A DNA stretch of 64,000 nucleotides from JACVRW01 sp963803085. GTDB taxonomy: Bacteria; Actinomycetota; Thermoleophilia; Solirubrobacterales; Thermoleophilaceae. The stretch spans positions 1-64,000 of the forward strand of contig CAWDLE010000015.1 in assembly GCA_963803085.1 (NCBI GenBank), written 5' to 3'. A program made the translations under genes and the position numbers. Each line of letters starts with the position of its first letter. Position 1 is the first letter of the stretch. The notes beneath the pieces are model-generated. The model saw nothing but the letters and a program-made list of their open reading frames with translations, did not search any database and was not told the origin of the DNA. This document shows, in pieces, positions 15,747 through 24,547 of this stretch.

Positions 15747-15776
15747 CCGGAGCGGGCGGCCGGTACCCTCGCTCGT

Positions 15777-17366
15777 ATGGGAAGTCCGAGCAGTCCGCTC
15801 AGCCCCATCCTCTCTCCGGGGCAGCTTCAGGCCCTCGCGGCGGTAGGTGAGGAGCGCACTGCCGCAGAGGGGGAGTTCCTGTTCCGGATCGGCGACGCGC
15901 GTTACCCGTTAATCGTCGTTCTCGAGGGCGAGGCGGCGATCCTCGACGGGGCCGGAAACGAGATCGCCCGTCAGGGCCCGGGCGGCTTCCTCGCCGAGAT
16001 GAACCTTCTCACGGGGCAAACGGTCTACGTCGACGCCGTCGTGACAGAGCCGATGCGCTACATCGCTGTGGACCGCGACGACGTGAAGCCGCTTCTGTTC
16101 GAGGACGCAGCGCTCGCCGACGTTCTGCTCAACACGTTCATCCGCCGTCGCGAGATCCTCCAGCAGCGCGACGATGTCGGCTTCGAGGTCATCGGGCCGC
16201 GCTCGTCGGCGGCCACTCGTGACCTGCTCGACTACGCGCGCCGCGGGCGCCTCCCGCATGTGTGGCGCGACACCGAGCGAGACGACGACTCGGAGGCGGC
16301 ATTCGTCGCCGAGCTCGAACCGGACGAGCTGCCGCTGGTCCGTCTGCCGGGCGGGACAGAGCTTCGCAACCCCAGCAACGGCGAGCTCTGGCGAGCGCTG
16401 GGAATCGGACTCGAGCTCGAGCCCCGCGAGGAGGTCGACCTGGCCGTGATCGGAGGCGGTCCGGCCGGTCTCGGCGCGGCCGTGTACGGGGCCTCCGAGG
16501 GGCTCGAGACCCTGGTCGTGGAAAGCACAGTCCTCGGCGGCCAAGCCGGAGCCTCACGCCGGATCGAGAACTATCTCGGGTTTCCGGCGGGGATCAGCGG
16601 CACCGAGTTGACCGGCCGCGCGATCACACAGGCGCGCAAGTTCGGCGCCCGGACGGCGACGCCCTACCGCGCGCTCGCCCTCGAGCCGGGCAACGGCTCG
16701 CACCGAATCGAGCTCGAGGAAGGCCACGTGATCGTCGCTCGCGCCATCGTGATCGCCACCGGCGCGGACTACCGGCGCCTACCCGTCGGCGGCCTCGAGG
16801 ACTACGAGGGCCTGAGCATCTTCTACGCCGCCGGCCCGCCTGAGGCCCGCAGCTGCGCGGGCACCCGGGTAGCGGTCGTGGGTGGTGGCAACTCCGCGGG
16901 GCAGGCGGCGGTGTGGCTTGCCCGCGGCGGCGCCCTGGTGACTCTTCTTCACCGGCGGGCCGACCTGCGCGAGACGATGTCCGACTACCTGCTTCACGAG
17001 CTCGACCGGTACGGCGTCGCCGTGCGCGACCGCAGCGAGGTCGTTGAACTTCATGGCTCGGGCGGCGAGCTGGAGGCGGTGACGCTGAAGGACGGCGCGA
17101 GGCTCCCCTTCGGCTCGATGTTCTGCTTTCTGGGAGCGGGTCCGTGCACCGACTGGATCGGCGACGTCGTGGCCAGGGACGAACACGGCTTCATCCTCAC
17201 CGGCGAGGACGCCGGAGCCGCCGGGCTCCTTGAGACCAGCGTCCCGGGCATCTATGCGGCCGGCGACGTTCGAGCTGGCTCAACCAAGCGCTGCGCAACG
17301 GCGGTCGGCGAGGGTGCCGCGGTGGTCGGCTTCGTCCATGAGCGGCTCGCACGCGTTCCCGCCTGA
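15777..17366 (+). CDS. cNMP-binding / thioredoxin-like / TrxR-type flavoprotein fusion
   Basis: 529 residues. Residues ~10-125 form a cyclic-nucleotide-binding jelly roll (GEFLFRIGDARYPLIVVLEG; GGFLAEMNLLTGQ). Residues ~135-215 look like a divergent thioredoxin/glutaredoxin-like domain (FEVIGPRSSAATRDLLDYA, then LPLVRLPGGTELRNPSN). Residues 220-529 are a thioredoxin-reductase-like flavoprotein with FAD motif VIGGGPAGLGAAVYGASEG, NAD(P)H motif VAVVGGGNSAGQAAVWLA and the terminal GIYAAGDVRAGSTKR. The CxxC pair of true thioredoxin reductases, expected before the NAD(P)H domain, is missing (FYAAGPPEARSC). It is probably an NAD(P)H oxidoreductase of ferredoxin-NADP-reductase type, gated by a nucleotide or other ligand. 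Confidence 0.85.
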   Translation: MGSPSSPLSPILSPGQLQALAAVGEERTAAEGEFLFRIGDARYPLIVVLEGEAAILDGAGNEIARQGPGGFLAEMNLLTGQTVYVDAVVTEPMRYIAVDRDDVKPLLFEDAALADVLLNTFIRRREILQQRDDVGFEVIGPRSSAATRDLLDYARRGRLPHVWRDTERDDDSEAAFVAELEPDELPLVRLPGGTELRNPSNGELWRALGIGLELEPREEVDLAVIGGGPAGLGAAVYGASEGLETLVVESTVLGGQAGASRRIENYLGFPAGISGTELTGRAITQARKFGARTATPYRALALEPGNGSHRIELEEGHVIVARAIVIATGADYRRLPVGGLEDYEGLSIFYAAGPPEARSCAGTRVAVVGGGNSAGQAAVWLARGGALVTLLHRRADLRETMSDYLLHELDRYGVAVRDRSEVVELHGSGGELEAVTLKDGARLPFGSMFCFLGAGPCTDWIGDVVARDEHGFILTGEDAGAAGLLETSVPGIYAAGDVRAGSTKRCATAVGEGAAVVGFVHERLARVPA

Positions 17367-17447
17367 GCGCGGCGTCGTCCGGCTGTCACATCTCTGTGCC
17401 GCGGCGTGTCTACGGAGTGAGGCGCAATCCACTCCAAGGAGACAGAG

Positions 17448-18233
17448 ATGCAGCGGAGCACCAAGATCGCAGTGGCGGGAGCGACCGGGCGGGTAGGCCG
17501 GCCGGTCGTCGACATTCTCGAGTCACGCGGCTACGAGGTCGTACCCATCTCGCGCTCGCAGGGCGTCGACGTGATCACCGGGGAGGGGCTCGACCAGGCC
17601 TTGACCGGTGTCGAAACGATCATCGACGCCTCCACCGGGCCCTCGCCCGATCAGCAGGCCGCGACGGAGTTCTTCACGACCTCGACCCGCAACCTGCAGG
17701 AGGCCGGTGAGCGGGCCGGCGTGCGGCGGCTGGTCGTGGTGTCGATCATCGGGATCGACGAGTTCGAGGGCGGCTACAACGCCGCCAAGGTCGCGCAGGA
17801 GCAGGCCGCCCTGGACGGGCCGATCCCGGCGCGCTTCGTGCGCGCGGCCCAGTTCCACGAGTTCGTGGAAGAGCTGATGCGGTGGGGCACGCAGGGCGAC
17901 GTGAGCTACGTCTGGGCGATGCGCACGCAGCTGGTGGCGGCGCGGACGGTCGCGGAGGCGCTGGTCGACCTTGCCACAGCCCCGGACGCCGAGTTCGATG
18001 CGGCCGAGACCACGGAGGTAGCCGGCCCGCGCGAGGAGCGTCTCGTCGAGGCGGCGCGCCTGTTGGCCGCGCGTCGCGGCGAGGGCCTGCGGGTCGAGGA
18101 GACGAGCGACCCCTCCGACCCCGACAGCGAGCGCTACGCGAACGGGGCCGCCCTGCCCGGACCGAACGCCAAGCTCGCCGGCCCGACCTTCGAGGAGTGG
18201 CTGGACGCGACGGTGCCTGCCGGCCGGACTTGA
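17448..18233 (+). CDS. NAD(P)H-binding atypical SDR (NmrA-like)
   Basis: 261 residues; ATG follows CCAAGGAGACAGAG. The N-terminal dinucleotide motif is VAGATGRVGRPVVDILESRG (GxxGxxG type of atypical SDRs), and VRRLVVVSIIGIDEFEGGYNAAKVAQEQA carries the active-site-like Ser and the Y-N-x-x-K variant. The C-terminal half (AEALVDLATAPDAEFDAAETTEVAGPREE) is typical of NmrA/YbjT proteins that sense NAD(P)H or reduce small carbonyls. No partner gene identifies a substrate. It lies alone, downstream of the flavoprotein and separated by 81 bases. Confidence 0.85.
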   Translation: MQRSTKIAVAGATGRVGRPVVDILESRGYEVVPISRSQGVDVITGEGLDQALTGVETIIDASTGPSPDQQAATEFFTTSTRNLQEAGERAGVRRLVVVSIIGIDEFEGGYNAAKVAQEQAALDGPIPARFVRAAQFHEFVEELMRWGTQGDVSYVWAMRTQLVAARTVAEALVDLATAPDAEFDAAETTEVAGPREERLVEAARLLAARRGEGLRVEETSDPSDPDSERYANGAALPGPNAKLAGPTFEEWLDATVPAGRT

Positions 18234-18257
18234 GCTTCCTGGGACTCCTCGAGGTCT

Positions 18258-19113
18258 GTGACGGATGTACTGTCGTTGACCGTGAACTTCACGGTCCGCC
18301 CCTGCGGCGACCGGCTCGGGAAATCTGTGGTGCCGCTCCTTGCGGCGGTGGGTTGCGCGCTTGTCCTCGCCCCGTCCGGCTGCAGCCGCTCCTCGGGGAC
18401 AAGCGAGGCGGGGGGCTTGACGTACACGTTGATGCAGATGAACCTGTGCCTGTCCGGTCTGGCCGGCTGCTACGGGGAGGCTGCATATCCCGCCGTGGTG
18501 GAGGAGGCGGTGGCCCGGATCCGCGAAACGCGCCCGGACGCGGTCACCTTCAACGAGGCCTGCCGGGGTGACATCGCCCGGATTGCCCGGCGCACGGGTT
18601 ACCACCTGCGCTTCTCGAGGGTGATTTACCGCGGCGAGCGCCTACGCTGCGTTCGACCGGCCGGCCGCGGACTCTTCGGTAACGCGGTGCTCACCGAGGC
18701 AGCCGTCGAGAGCACCGACAGCCAAGACTTCGAGGCACAGGCCGGCATCGAGCGGCGCCGGTGGCTGTGCGTCGACCACCCGAGTCGACGTCGACGTGTG
18801 CACCGCCCACCTGAACACGCGCACGCCTGTCGAGGTCGCCGGGAACGACGCGCAGTGCGTCGAGCTCGCGGCGCTCCTTGCGCGTCGCGCGGCAACACGC
18901 ACCGTCACCTTCGGCGGTGACGTCAACCGTCGCCACTCCTGCGCCCCCGCCGGCCTCTGGACCCGCACCGACAGGTCCGCCGAGCAGGCCCCCAAGCTCC
19001 AGCACGTCTACGGAAGCGGCGCGCTGCGCTCGCCCTCGGCGGAGGTTGTGCGGGCCACGCACACTGACCACGACGTCCTGCTGGTCCGCGCGCACCTCAC
19101 GGCACCCGAGTAG
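18258..19113 (+). pseudogene. Secreted EEP-family phosphatase/nuclease with one +1 frameshift
   Basis: The N-terminus carries a lipoprotein-type signal (LLAAVGCALVLAPSGC). The exonuclease-endonuclease-phosphatase motifs are present but split over two frames: MQMNLCLSG and DAVTFNEACRG (metal ligands) in the first, and VCTAHLNTRTPVE, GGDVNRR and the catalytic ATHTDHDVLLV in the second. The switch lies near 18775-18785, where removing one C restores VDTRVDVDVCTAHL. All catalytic residues would then be present in a ~285-residue exported phosphodiesterase. It could be a true pseudogene or a base-call error. The GTG start is a choice; a GTG at 18282 is possible. Confidence 0.75.
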
Positions 19114-19145
19114 AGGCACTCAACACGAGACCAAGGCGGCCCAAG

Positions 19146-19181
19146 GTGGGGCCCGCGGAGCGACAGCGCCGCGGGCCCCAC
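19146..19181. terminator. Bidirectional hairpin terminator
   Basis: Perfect 13-base stem (GTGGGGCCCGCGG pairing with CCGCGGGCCCCAC) with a 10-base loop. It lies between convergent genes, 32 bases after the EEP stop and 25 bases before the secreted protein's stop. No T-run follows, as is usual in GC-rich actinobacteria. Confidence 0.75.
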
Positions 19182-19206
19182 AACGATCAGGCTCGGCAGC
19201 GGGTGG

Positions 19207-19749
19207 TCAGCGGATGTTCAGGCGCATGCGGTGCACCTTCCCGCTGTTCCCGGCGTCGTCGAACGCACGGTGCATCAGGCGGTAGCGGCCCGAAGGCAGG
19301 GGGTTGGAGATGGAATGCTTCCAGTGCCGCGTGCCCTTGGCCGTCATCCACTTGGGACTGCAGTGAGAGGTGCGGCTGCCGAGCTTGTCGGAAGCGGAGA
19401 GGTGCTGGCACACCCCCGAGCCGCGCAGCCGTTGGACGGCGACCTTGACGTGGGCGACGCCGGCGGCCGTGGCGGTGCTGCTGCCGTACCCGTTGCAGTC
19501 CCGGTCGTAGGAGTTTCCGCCGAAGTAGCCGTCCCCGTCGCCCCAGCCGCCCCAGTTGTGGTTGTTGTTGTATCCGTTCCAGCCGCCGTGGCCCCAGTTG
19601 GAATACGGGCCCCAGTTGTCTTGGCAGCCAGAGCCGCTGCCGGACAGCGTGGCGGTCGGTGAAGCGTCGGCCATCGCGGCGGTGGGAGCGAGGGCCAGGG
19701 CGCCGACGGCGAGCAGGCCGACGACGAGTTGCAGCATGCGCTTTTGCAT
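19207..19749 (-). CDS. Secreted Ig-like protein with Asn/Gly/Trp-rich linker
   Basis: 180 residues; ATG 19749 has GGAGG seven bases upstream. The signal peptide (MLQLVVGLLAVGALALAPTAAMADA) leads into a low-complexity Gly/Asn/Trp/Tyr region (residues ~40-85, NWGPYSNWGHGGWNGYNNN). It ends in an Ig-like beta domain (VAHVKVAVQRLRGSGVCQHL to the end) with two Cys that can form one disulphide. The closing strand motif GRYRLMHRAFDDAGNSG is found in many extracellular Thermoleophilia proteins in my experience of the group. A surface or matrix role is likely; there is no catalytic motif. Confidence 0.75.
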   Translation of the reverse strand: MQKRMLQLVVGLLAVGALALAPTAAMADASPTATLSGSGSGCQDNWGPYSNWGHGGWNGYNNNHNWGGWGDGDGYFGGNSYDRDCNGYGSSTATAAGVAHVKVAVQRLRGSGVCQHLSASDKLGSRTSHCSPKWMTAKGTRHWKHSISNPLPSGRYRLMHRAFDDAGNSGKVHRMRLNIR

Positions 19750-19891
19750 GGAAAGGCCTCCATGAGTTGAGGAATCCCGGTCGGTCGACCGAGTCCCTTC
19801 ACTCAACGTGACGCCAGACAGTCCCTCAATCAGCGTCCGCTGCTCGTCCAATAGGAGCTGACGATCAACGGACGGCCTGGGCCTGCGCCCG

Positions 19892-20272
19892 TCATCTCGA
19901 TTCGTCCAGCGCGGCCTTCAGGCCAGCGAGGTCGGCGGCCCCGAAGACCACGCGATTCTGTGTGGCCACATAGACGAGATCAAGGTCGACTCCGGCCCGG
20001 GCGATCTTGCGAGTCAGGTCCGCCAGCACCCCGGGGCGATCCTGGACATCGACCACGACCACTTCGCGCTCGCGGGTGACCGCGACATGGGAAATCGCCA
20101 GGGAGTGCTTCGCGGCCTCGGCGTGTGGGACGAGTACGTGGAGCTCAGCCCGCTCGCCTCCACCGATGCATGTGGCCGCTGCGATGTTCACGCCGGCGTC
20201 GCTGATCGCGGCCGCCACCTCCGCCAGCGCCCCGGGGCTGTTCTCAATGTCGATGACGAGATCGACTGCCAT
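19892..20272 (-). CDS. Tandem ACT-domain protein
   Basis: 126 residues; ATG 20272 gives MAVDLVIDIENSPGALAEVAAAISDAGVNI, a textbook first ACT strand-helix. The second ACT repeat begins VVVDVQDRPGVLADLTRKIARAGV and ends in VYVATQNRVVFGAADLAGLKAAL. ACT pairs without a catalytic domain usually bind amino acids or related ligands and regulate a partner; the partner is unknown. The reading frame runs upstream across the intergenic region and into the methyltransferase as antisense sequence and was trimmed. Confidence 0.8.
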   Translation of the reverse strand: MAVDLVIDIENSPGALAEVAAAISDAGVNIAAATCIGGGERAELHVLVPHAEAAKHSLAISHVAVTREREVVVVDVQDRPGVLADLTRKIARAGVDLDLVYVATQNRVVFGAADLAGLKAALDESR

Positions 20273-20310
20273 CTCCGTGGGGCGGCAGCCTACCGGCCGG
20301 CATTCGACGA

Positions 20311-21111
20311 TTAGGGCTTGTGCGCGCGATAGGCCAGCCGGGACAGGCGCCGTTCGGCCGCGAGTCGCTCGACCACCTCGAGGAAGTGCTGGAAGTCCGC
20401 GTTCGCCTCGCTGCCCTCGACCTCGTCGAGCTCGGCCGCGTGACGCGCCCTTGCGCCGCGCCAGGCTGAGGCCACAGCGGCCATGTTCGGCGTCACGTCC
20501 TCGACCTTGATCTCCGCGAAGCCGGCGGCCCGGAGCAATGTCTCGTCGTGCCCGGGCGCCGTGAAGACGAACTCCCCCATCCCCTGGCTGCGCGCGACCA
20601 TCTCCTCGCGGCGGATCATCCCCGTGATCGTGATCGGGTCCGTGAACAGGACGCGGCCGCCTGATCGCAGCACGCGATGCCACTCGCCGAGCACCCGCGA
20701 GCGGTCGTACATGTGGTTGATGGAGTCGATGCACAGCAGTGCGTCGAAGCTTCCGTCCTCGAACGGCAGCGCTTCGCGTGCATCGCCGTGGACGAACTGT
20801 GCCCGGTCGGCGAGCCCGTCCGCCTGTGCCGATGCGTTGGCCGCCACGACGCCCGCATCGTGGAGGTCGAAGCCGGTCACGCGGCAGCCCGTCTCGCGCG
20901 CCATGAACAGCGCGGGCCCGCCGGATCCGCAGGCCACTTCGAGCACATGGTGCGACTCGTCGATCCCGAGCCAGCCGAGGAAGGCGCGGTACTCATCGGC
21001 AGTCACCCACGAGTTCTGGCCGATCTCCTCGCCGAAGGCCTCGGAGCGGATCGTTGCGTTGAGCCGGTCGGCGAAGCTCCCATAGGTCCTGTCGTAGAAC
21101 TCGCTATCCAT
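20311..21111 (-). CDS. SAM-dependent class I methyltransferase
   Basis: 266 residues. Motif I is VLEVACGSGGPALFMARETG, the acidic strand-2 end is VTGFDLHDAGV, motif II is GSFDALLCIDSINHMYD and the post-II strand is RVLRSGGRVLFTDPITITG. The N-terminal helix (EFYDRTYGSFADRL) and the cap resemble the sarcosine/glycine or ubiquinone-like small-molecule methyltransferases. The natural acceptor cannot be assigned. Its first 8 bases overlap the end of the histidine kinase gene, so the kinase and methyltransferase share a transcript; a regulatory link is not evident. Confidence 0.88.
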   Translation of the reverse strand: MDSEFYDRTYGSFADRLNATIRSEAFGEEIGQNSWVTADEYRAFLGWLGIDESHHVLEVACGSGGPALFMARETGCRVTGFDLHDAGVVAANASAQADGLADRAQFVHGDAREALPFEDGSFDALLCIDSINHMYDRSRVLGEWHRVLRSGGRVLFTDPITITGMIRREEMVARSQGMGEFVFTAPGHDETLLRAAGFAEIKVEDVTPNMAAVASAWRGARARHAAELDEVEGSEANADFQHFLEVVERLAAERRLSRLAYRAHKP

Positions 21112-22804
21112 GGCGTGCGCGGTGGAGGAGCGCGCTGATTCCGAACACGATCCCCGAGCCCAGCATCACCCAGGCGGGCCAGAAGTAGTTGCCGACTCCG
21201 GCCGCGGCCCATACGCCGACGATGTAGAGGTTCAGGATCACCAGGGAGCCGCCGAGGTGGCGCAATCGGCGCCCCCGGAATCGCGGTGCCGTGGCATGGA
21301 TATGCCAGGCGTCCAGTCCCGCGATCAGGCCGAGCGCGAGCAGCGGCCAGACGATCCAGGGCAGGTCGGGCCCGGTGAGCGCCCAGATCACGACGAGAAC
21401 TCCGGCCACGAGACCGAGCGAAGCCAACCGGATGCGGAGGTTGCGGATCCTCTGGTGTTGCGGGACGGTCGCACGCGGGGTCGGCTCGTGGCCCGCCTGG
21501 TCGCCGTTCAGCGGGATCACCGCCGTCACGCGCGTGCCGACGCCGGGCGGACTGTCGATGGCCAGCGATCCGCTCAGCGCGCCGACGCGGTCGGTGAGGC
21601 CCTGCATGCCCGTGCCGCCGTCGAGCGCCGCGCCACCCACGCCGTCGTCACTCACCTCGACCGTCACGCGACCGTCCTGTGCGGTCACCCCCACGGTCGC
21701 CGCCTCGGCGTTCGCGTGCTTGCCGATGTTCGCGAGGCACTCCGAGACCACGAAGTACGCCGCGGCCTCGACCGCGCCCGGTAGTCGCTCGTCCGGACTC
21801 GCCACCACCTCCACCGGCAGCGTGGCGCGCGACGCGAGGTCCTGCAGCGCGGCGGGTAGCCCGCGGTTGGTGAGGATCGCGGGATGGATGCCGCGCGCGA
21901 GATCGCGCAGCTCCTTCAGCGCGAGGCTGGCCTCATCCCCCGCCGCGTGTATGAGCTCCACGGCTGTCGGGTCGCCGTCTATGGCGCGTTGCTCGGCCAT
22001 CCGCAGGTTCAGCGCGAGCGCCACGAGCCGCTGCTGTGCGCCGTCGTGCAGGTCGCGCTCGATGCGGCGGCGCTCGTCGTCCGCCGCGGCGATGATGCGT
22101 GAACGAGCGTCCTGGAGCTCCGTCACCTGGGCGGTGAGCTCAGGGTCGGCGTTCGAGCCGAGCAGCTGCTGCGCGAGCCATCCGTAGAGCCGTCCGAGCG
22201 CGCCTAGCGCTGGGATTCCGAGCAGCAGGATCAGAGCGCCCAGGGGCACGAGCGCGAGCGCCTCGCCGAGCGTGTCCACGCCCAGCCAGTCGATCCAATC
22301 TCCCTCCGCAAAGGGCTCGTAGTAGAACGGCGCGATCAGCAGGCGGAGCCCGAGGCCGAACACCGCGACCGTCACGGAGAAGCTGAGGATCCCGAGCGGA
22401 AACTGGAGCAGCAGGAATGCGAGGTCCTTCCAGGTTGCGGGATCCGCGAGGCGCGCCGCGAAGCGTCTCCACCAGCGTCCGCCCACAGGGTCGGGGCGAT
22501 ACGGGCTCGGGATCTCCGTGCCGACGAGCGACCCGATCACGCGCCGCTCGAGCTCGGCGAGCCAGCGCCACGCGTACACGCTCCCCACCAGCACCGGGAT
22601 GCCGATCAACGTGATCGCGGTGCTGAAGCCGAACGAGATCGCCGTGACGAGGAAGGTGAACTCCGCCACGCCGAGCGGCAGCGCGAGCACCAGATACAGG
22701 ATCCGCCCGTACGTGCGGGCGTCGAGAATGCTTCGAAAGAGCGCCTTGATGCGGTCCAGGCTAGGACCCAGCCGTTGCGCAGTCGATACGGGCACCCGTA
22801 CCAT
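21104..22804 (-). CDS. Sensor histidine kinase (HisKA_3 type) with membrane domains at both ends
   Basis: 566 residues. The N-terminal ~200 residues hold four TM segments of the Actinobacteria sensor domain (ILYLVLALPLGVAEFTFLV; LAFLLLQFPLGILSFSVTV). HisKA_3 has the phospho-acceptor His in ERRRIERDLHDGAQQRLVAL, and the ATPase domain shows YFVVSECLANIGKHANA (N box), VSDDGVGGAALDGGTGMQGL (G1/F boxes) and PPGVGTRVTAVIPL. After the kinase come ~110 residues with further TM segments (ASLGLVAGVLVVIWALTG; VILNLYIVGVWAAAGVGNYF), a 2TM-type domain rarely placed there. No response regulator adjoins. ATG 22804 is only 9 bases from the divergent gene's start, so the true start may be somewhat inside. Confidence 0.87.
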   Translation of the reverse strand: MVRVPVSTAQRLGPSLDRIKALFRSILDARTYGRILYLVLALPLGVAEFTFLVTAISFGFSTAITLIGIPVLVGSVYAWRWLAELERRVIGSLVGTEIPSPYRPDPVGGRWWRRFAARLADPATWKDLAFLLLQFPLGILSFSVTVAVFGLGLRLLIAPFYYEPFAEGDWIDWLGVDTLGEALALVPLGALILLLGIPALGALGRLYGWLAQQLLGSNADPELTAQVTELQDARSRIIAAADDERRRIERDLHDGAQQRLVALALNLRMAEQRAIDGDPTAVELIHAAGDEASLALKELRDLARGIHPAILTNRGLPAALQDLASRATLPVEVVASPDERLPGAVEAAAYFVVSECLANIGKHANAEAATVGVTAQDGRVTVEVSDDGVGGAALDGGTGMQGLTDRVGALSGSLAIDSPPGVGTRVTAVIPLNGDQAGHEPTPRATVPQHQRIRNLRIRLASLGLVAGVLVVIWALTGPDLPWIVWPLLALGLIAGLDAWHIHATAPRFRGRRLRHLGGSLVILNLYIVGVWAAAGVGNYFWPAWVMLGSGIVFGISALLHRARHG

Positions 22805-22812
22805 GCCCGACG

Positions 22813-24513
22813 GTGCGCTCCCGGTATGGCATAGCCGTGGTAGCCGCGCTCGTGGCTCTGCCCGGGGCGGCCCATGCGGCGCCCGGGACGCTCGACCTGC
22901 GGCAGTCGTTTGACCACTCGCGCGGTTTGTACGTCGAGGGGTCGTTCTCGTACGTGCGCGTGCGCGGCGTGCGCGGCAAGCTGGTGGTTGCCAGGCGCTC
23001 GCGCCGGCCGCGCTTTCGGATGCAGCGCCGGCTGGCTCCAGGCCGGTACACGGTGATCAACTACCAGCGACCCTGCGACGGCAACTGCGGGACGCTCGAC
23101 CCGCCAACCGACCGCTGCGCGCGGCGCGTGCGGATCCTCTCCGGCGGCCTGACCGAGGTGGCGCTGAGGGTTCGTCCCGGCCGCCGCTGCACGATGAGCC
23201 GCAGGGCACTGCCGGCGCGCTTTCCACCCGTCGGGCGTGTGCGCGCGGTGAAGCGCTGGCTGCGCGCGCGCGGAGGCAGCAACTCGTGGGCGCTCTTGGA
23301 CTCGTGGGGGCGCATGCACAGCTTCGCGCCGCAGCGCGTCTACGTGAGCGCGAGCCTGGTGAAGGCGATGCTGCTGGTGGCGTATCTGCGCGGGATCGGC
23401 AACCGCGCACCGGATGCCGGCGAGCGCGCCTCGCTGGGTCCGATGATCACGGTCTCGTCGAACGACGCGGCGGACACCGTCTACTACCGCGTCGGCGACG
23501 CGGCCCTGTACCGGCTCGCTCGCCTGGTTGGGATGCGCAACTTCTCGGTGGCCGGCTACTGGGCGAACGCCCAGTTCAGCGCACAGGATCAGGCGCGCTT
23601 CTTCAACAGGATCGACAGGCTCGTTCCGAAGGCTTCGCGCGGGTACGCCCGCGCGCTGTTGTCCTCGATCGTGAGCCACCAGCGCTGGGGCTTTTCGCGC
23701 TACTCGATCGCGGCCGGCTTCAAGACGTTCTTCAAGGGCGGCTGGCGAGGGACCGGCGCCGGGCAGCTCGTGCATGAGGCGGCGCTGTTCGAGCGCGGGC
23801 GCACGCGCGTCTCGATGGCAGTACTTACCGATGGGAACACGTCACACGAATATGGGACCGAGACGCTGCGGGGAGTTGCGCAGCGGGTGTTCCATCGGAC
23901 TCGTGCGGCGCAGGAGCCTCCGGAGAACGACGCACCCAAGGAGGCGGGTACTCCCGCCACGCGCCGTGCCGGGCTCGTCGATGTCCATCGCTTTGCGCCA
24001 AGCATCCGCGTGAACCTCTCCTACCGCACCAAGCACAACGAGACGGGCGCGCGGCTGCCGGGCTACTGCGAGAACTGGGCGCTGATGCACGAGCGGGCCG
24101 CGTTCAGCCTCGGCCAGGTGCAGCGCTCCCTCCGCCGGCAGGGCCTCGGCCTCCTGATCCTGGATGCCTACCGGCCGGTGCGGGCCACGGAGGCGCTCGT
24201 GCGTTGGGCCGAGCGGACGGGCCGCGGCGGCGCCGTGGGCACGTACATCGCGCGGCGCAGCCGCCACAACACGGGCAGCGCTGTGGACATCACGCTCGTG
24301 CGCTTCCGCGACGGCAAGCGCCTCCGCATGGGCGGCTTTGCGTTCGGCCCCAGCTCTCACACCTACAACGCAAGCGGCCGCATCCTCCGCAACCGTCTCG
24401 CCCTCAAGAACGCGATTGAGCGCTTCGGCTTCGGCGCCTACCTCAACGAGTGGTGGCACTTCGAGCACGACATCCGCCCGAACCGCTATCTGAACGTGAC
24501 GGTCGGCTGCTGA
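22813..24513 (+). CDS. Exported fusion of serine beta-lactamase-like domain and VanX-like DD-dipeptidase
   Basis: 566 residues from GTG. A signal peptide (GIAVVAALVALPGAAHA) is followed by a ~100-residue beta region, then a penicillin-binding/beta-lactamase-like domain: S181-L-V-K184 (SxxK), the SSND element near 215, and KTFFKGGWRGTG as the KTG-like strand. Residues ~375-566 form an M15D peptidase like VanX/DdpX: AYRPVRATEAL, the zinc motif SRHNTGSAVDITL and EWWHFEHD, all ligands intact. M15D enzymes hydrolyse free D-Ala-D-Ala; the serine domain could be a carboxypeptidase or an inactive binder. Both act outside the membrane on wall muropeptides. The fusion is unusual. It is divergent from the histidine kinase, which may respond to the wall. 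Confidence 0.85.
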   Translation: MRSRYGIAVVAALVALPGAAHAAPGTLDLRQSFDHSRGLYVEGSFSYVRVRGVRGKLVVARRSRRPRFRMQRRLAPGRYTVINYQRPCDGNCGTLDPPTDRCARRVRILSGGLTEVALRVRPGRRCTMSRRALPARFPPVGRVRAVKRWLRARGGSNSWALLDSWGRMHSFAPQRVYVSASLVKAMLLVAYLRGIGNRAPDAGERASLGPMITVSSNDAADTVYYRVGDAALYRLARLVGMRNFSVAGYWANAQFSAQDQARFFNRIDRLVPKASRGYARALLSSIVSHQRWGFSRYSIAAGFKTFFKGGWRGTGAGQLVHEAALFERGRTRVSMAVLTDGNTSHEYGTETLRGVAQRVFHRTRAAQEPPENDAPKEAGTPATRRAGLVDVHRFAPSIRVNLSYRTKHNETGARLPGYCENWALMHERAAFSLGQVQRSLRRQGLGLLILDAYRPVRATEALVRWAERTGRGGAVGTYIARRSRHNTGSAVDITLVRFRDGKRLRMGGFAFGPSSHTYNASGRILRNRLALKNAIERFGFGAYLNEWWHFEHDIRPNRYLNVTVGC

Positions 24514-24547
24514 GCCAGGTCGCGCCAGCACCCGCGATAATGGAGAT

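Noticed and set aside
19740..20310. Possible tRNA or riboswitch in intergenic spaces of the window
   Set aside because: I read the gaps for T-loop (GGTTCGA-type) and known riboswitch cores and found none; a covariance search would be needed to exclude them.
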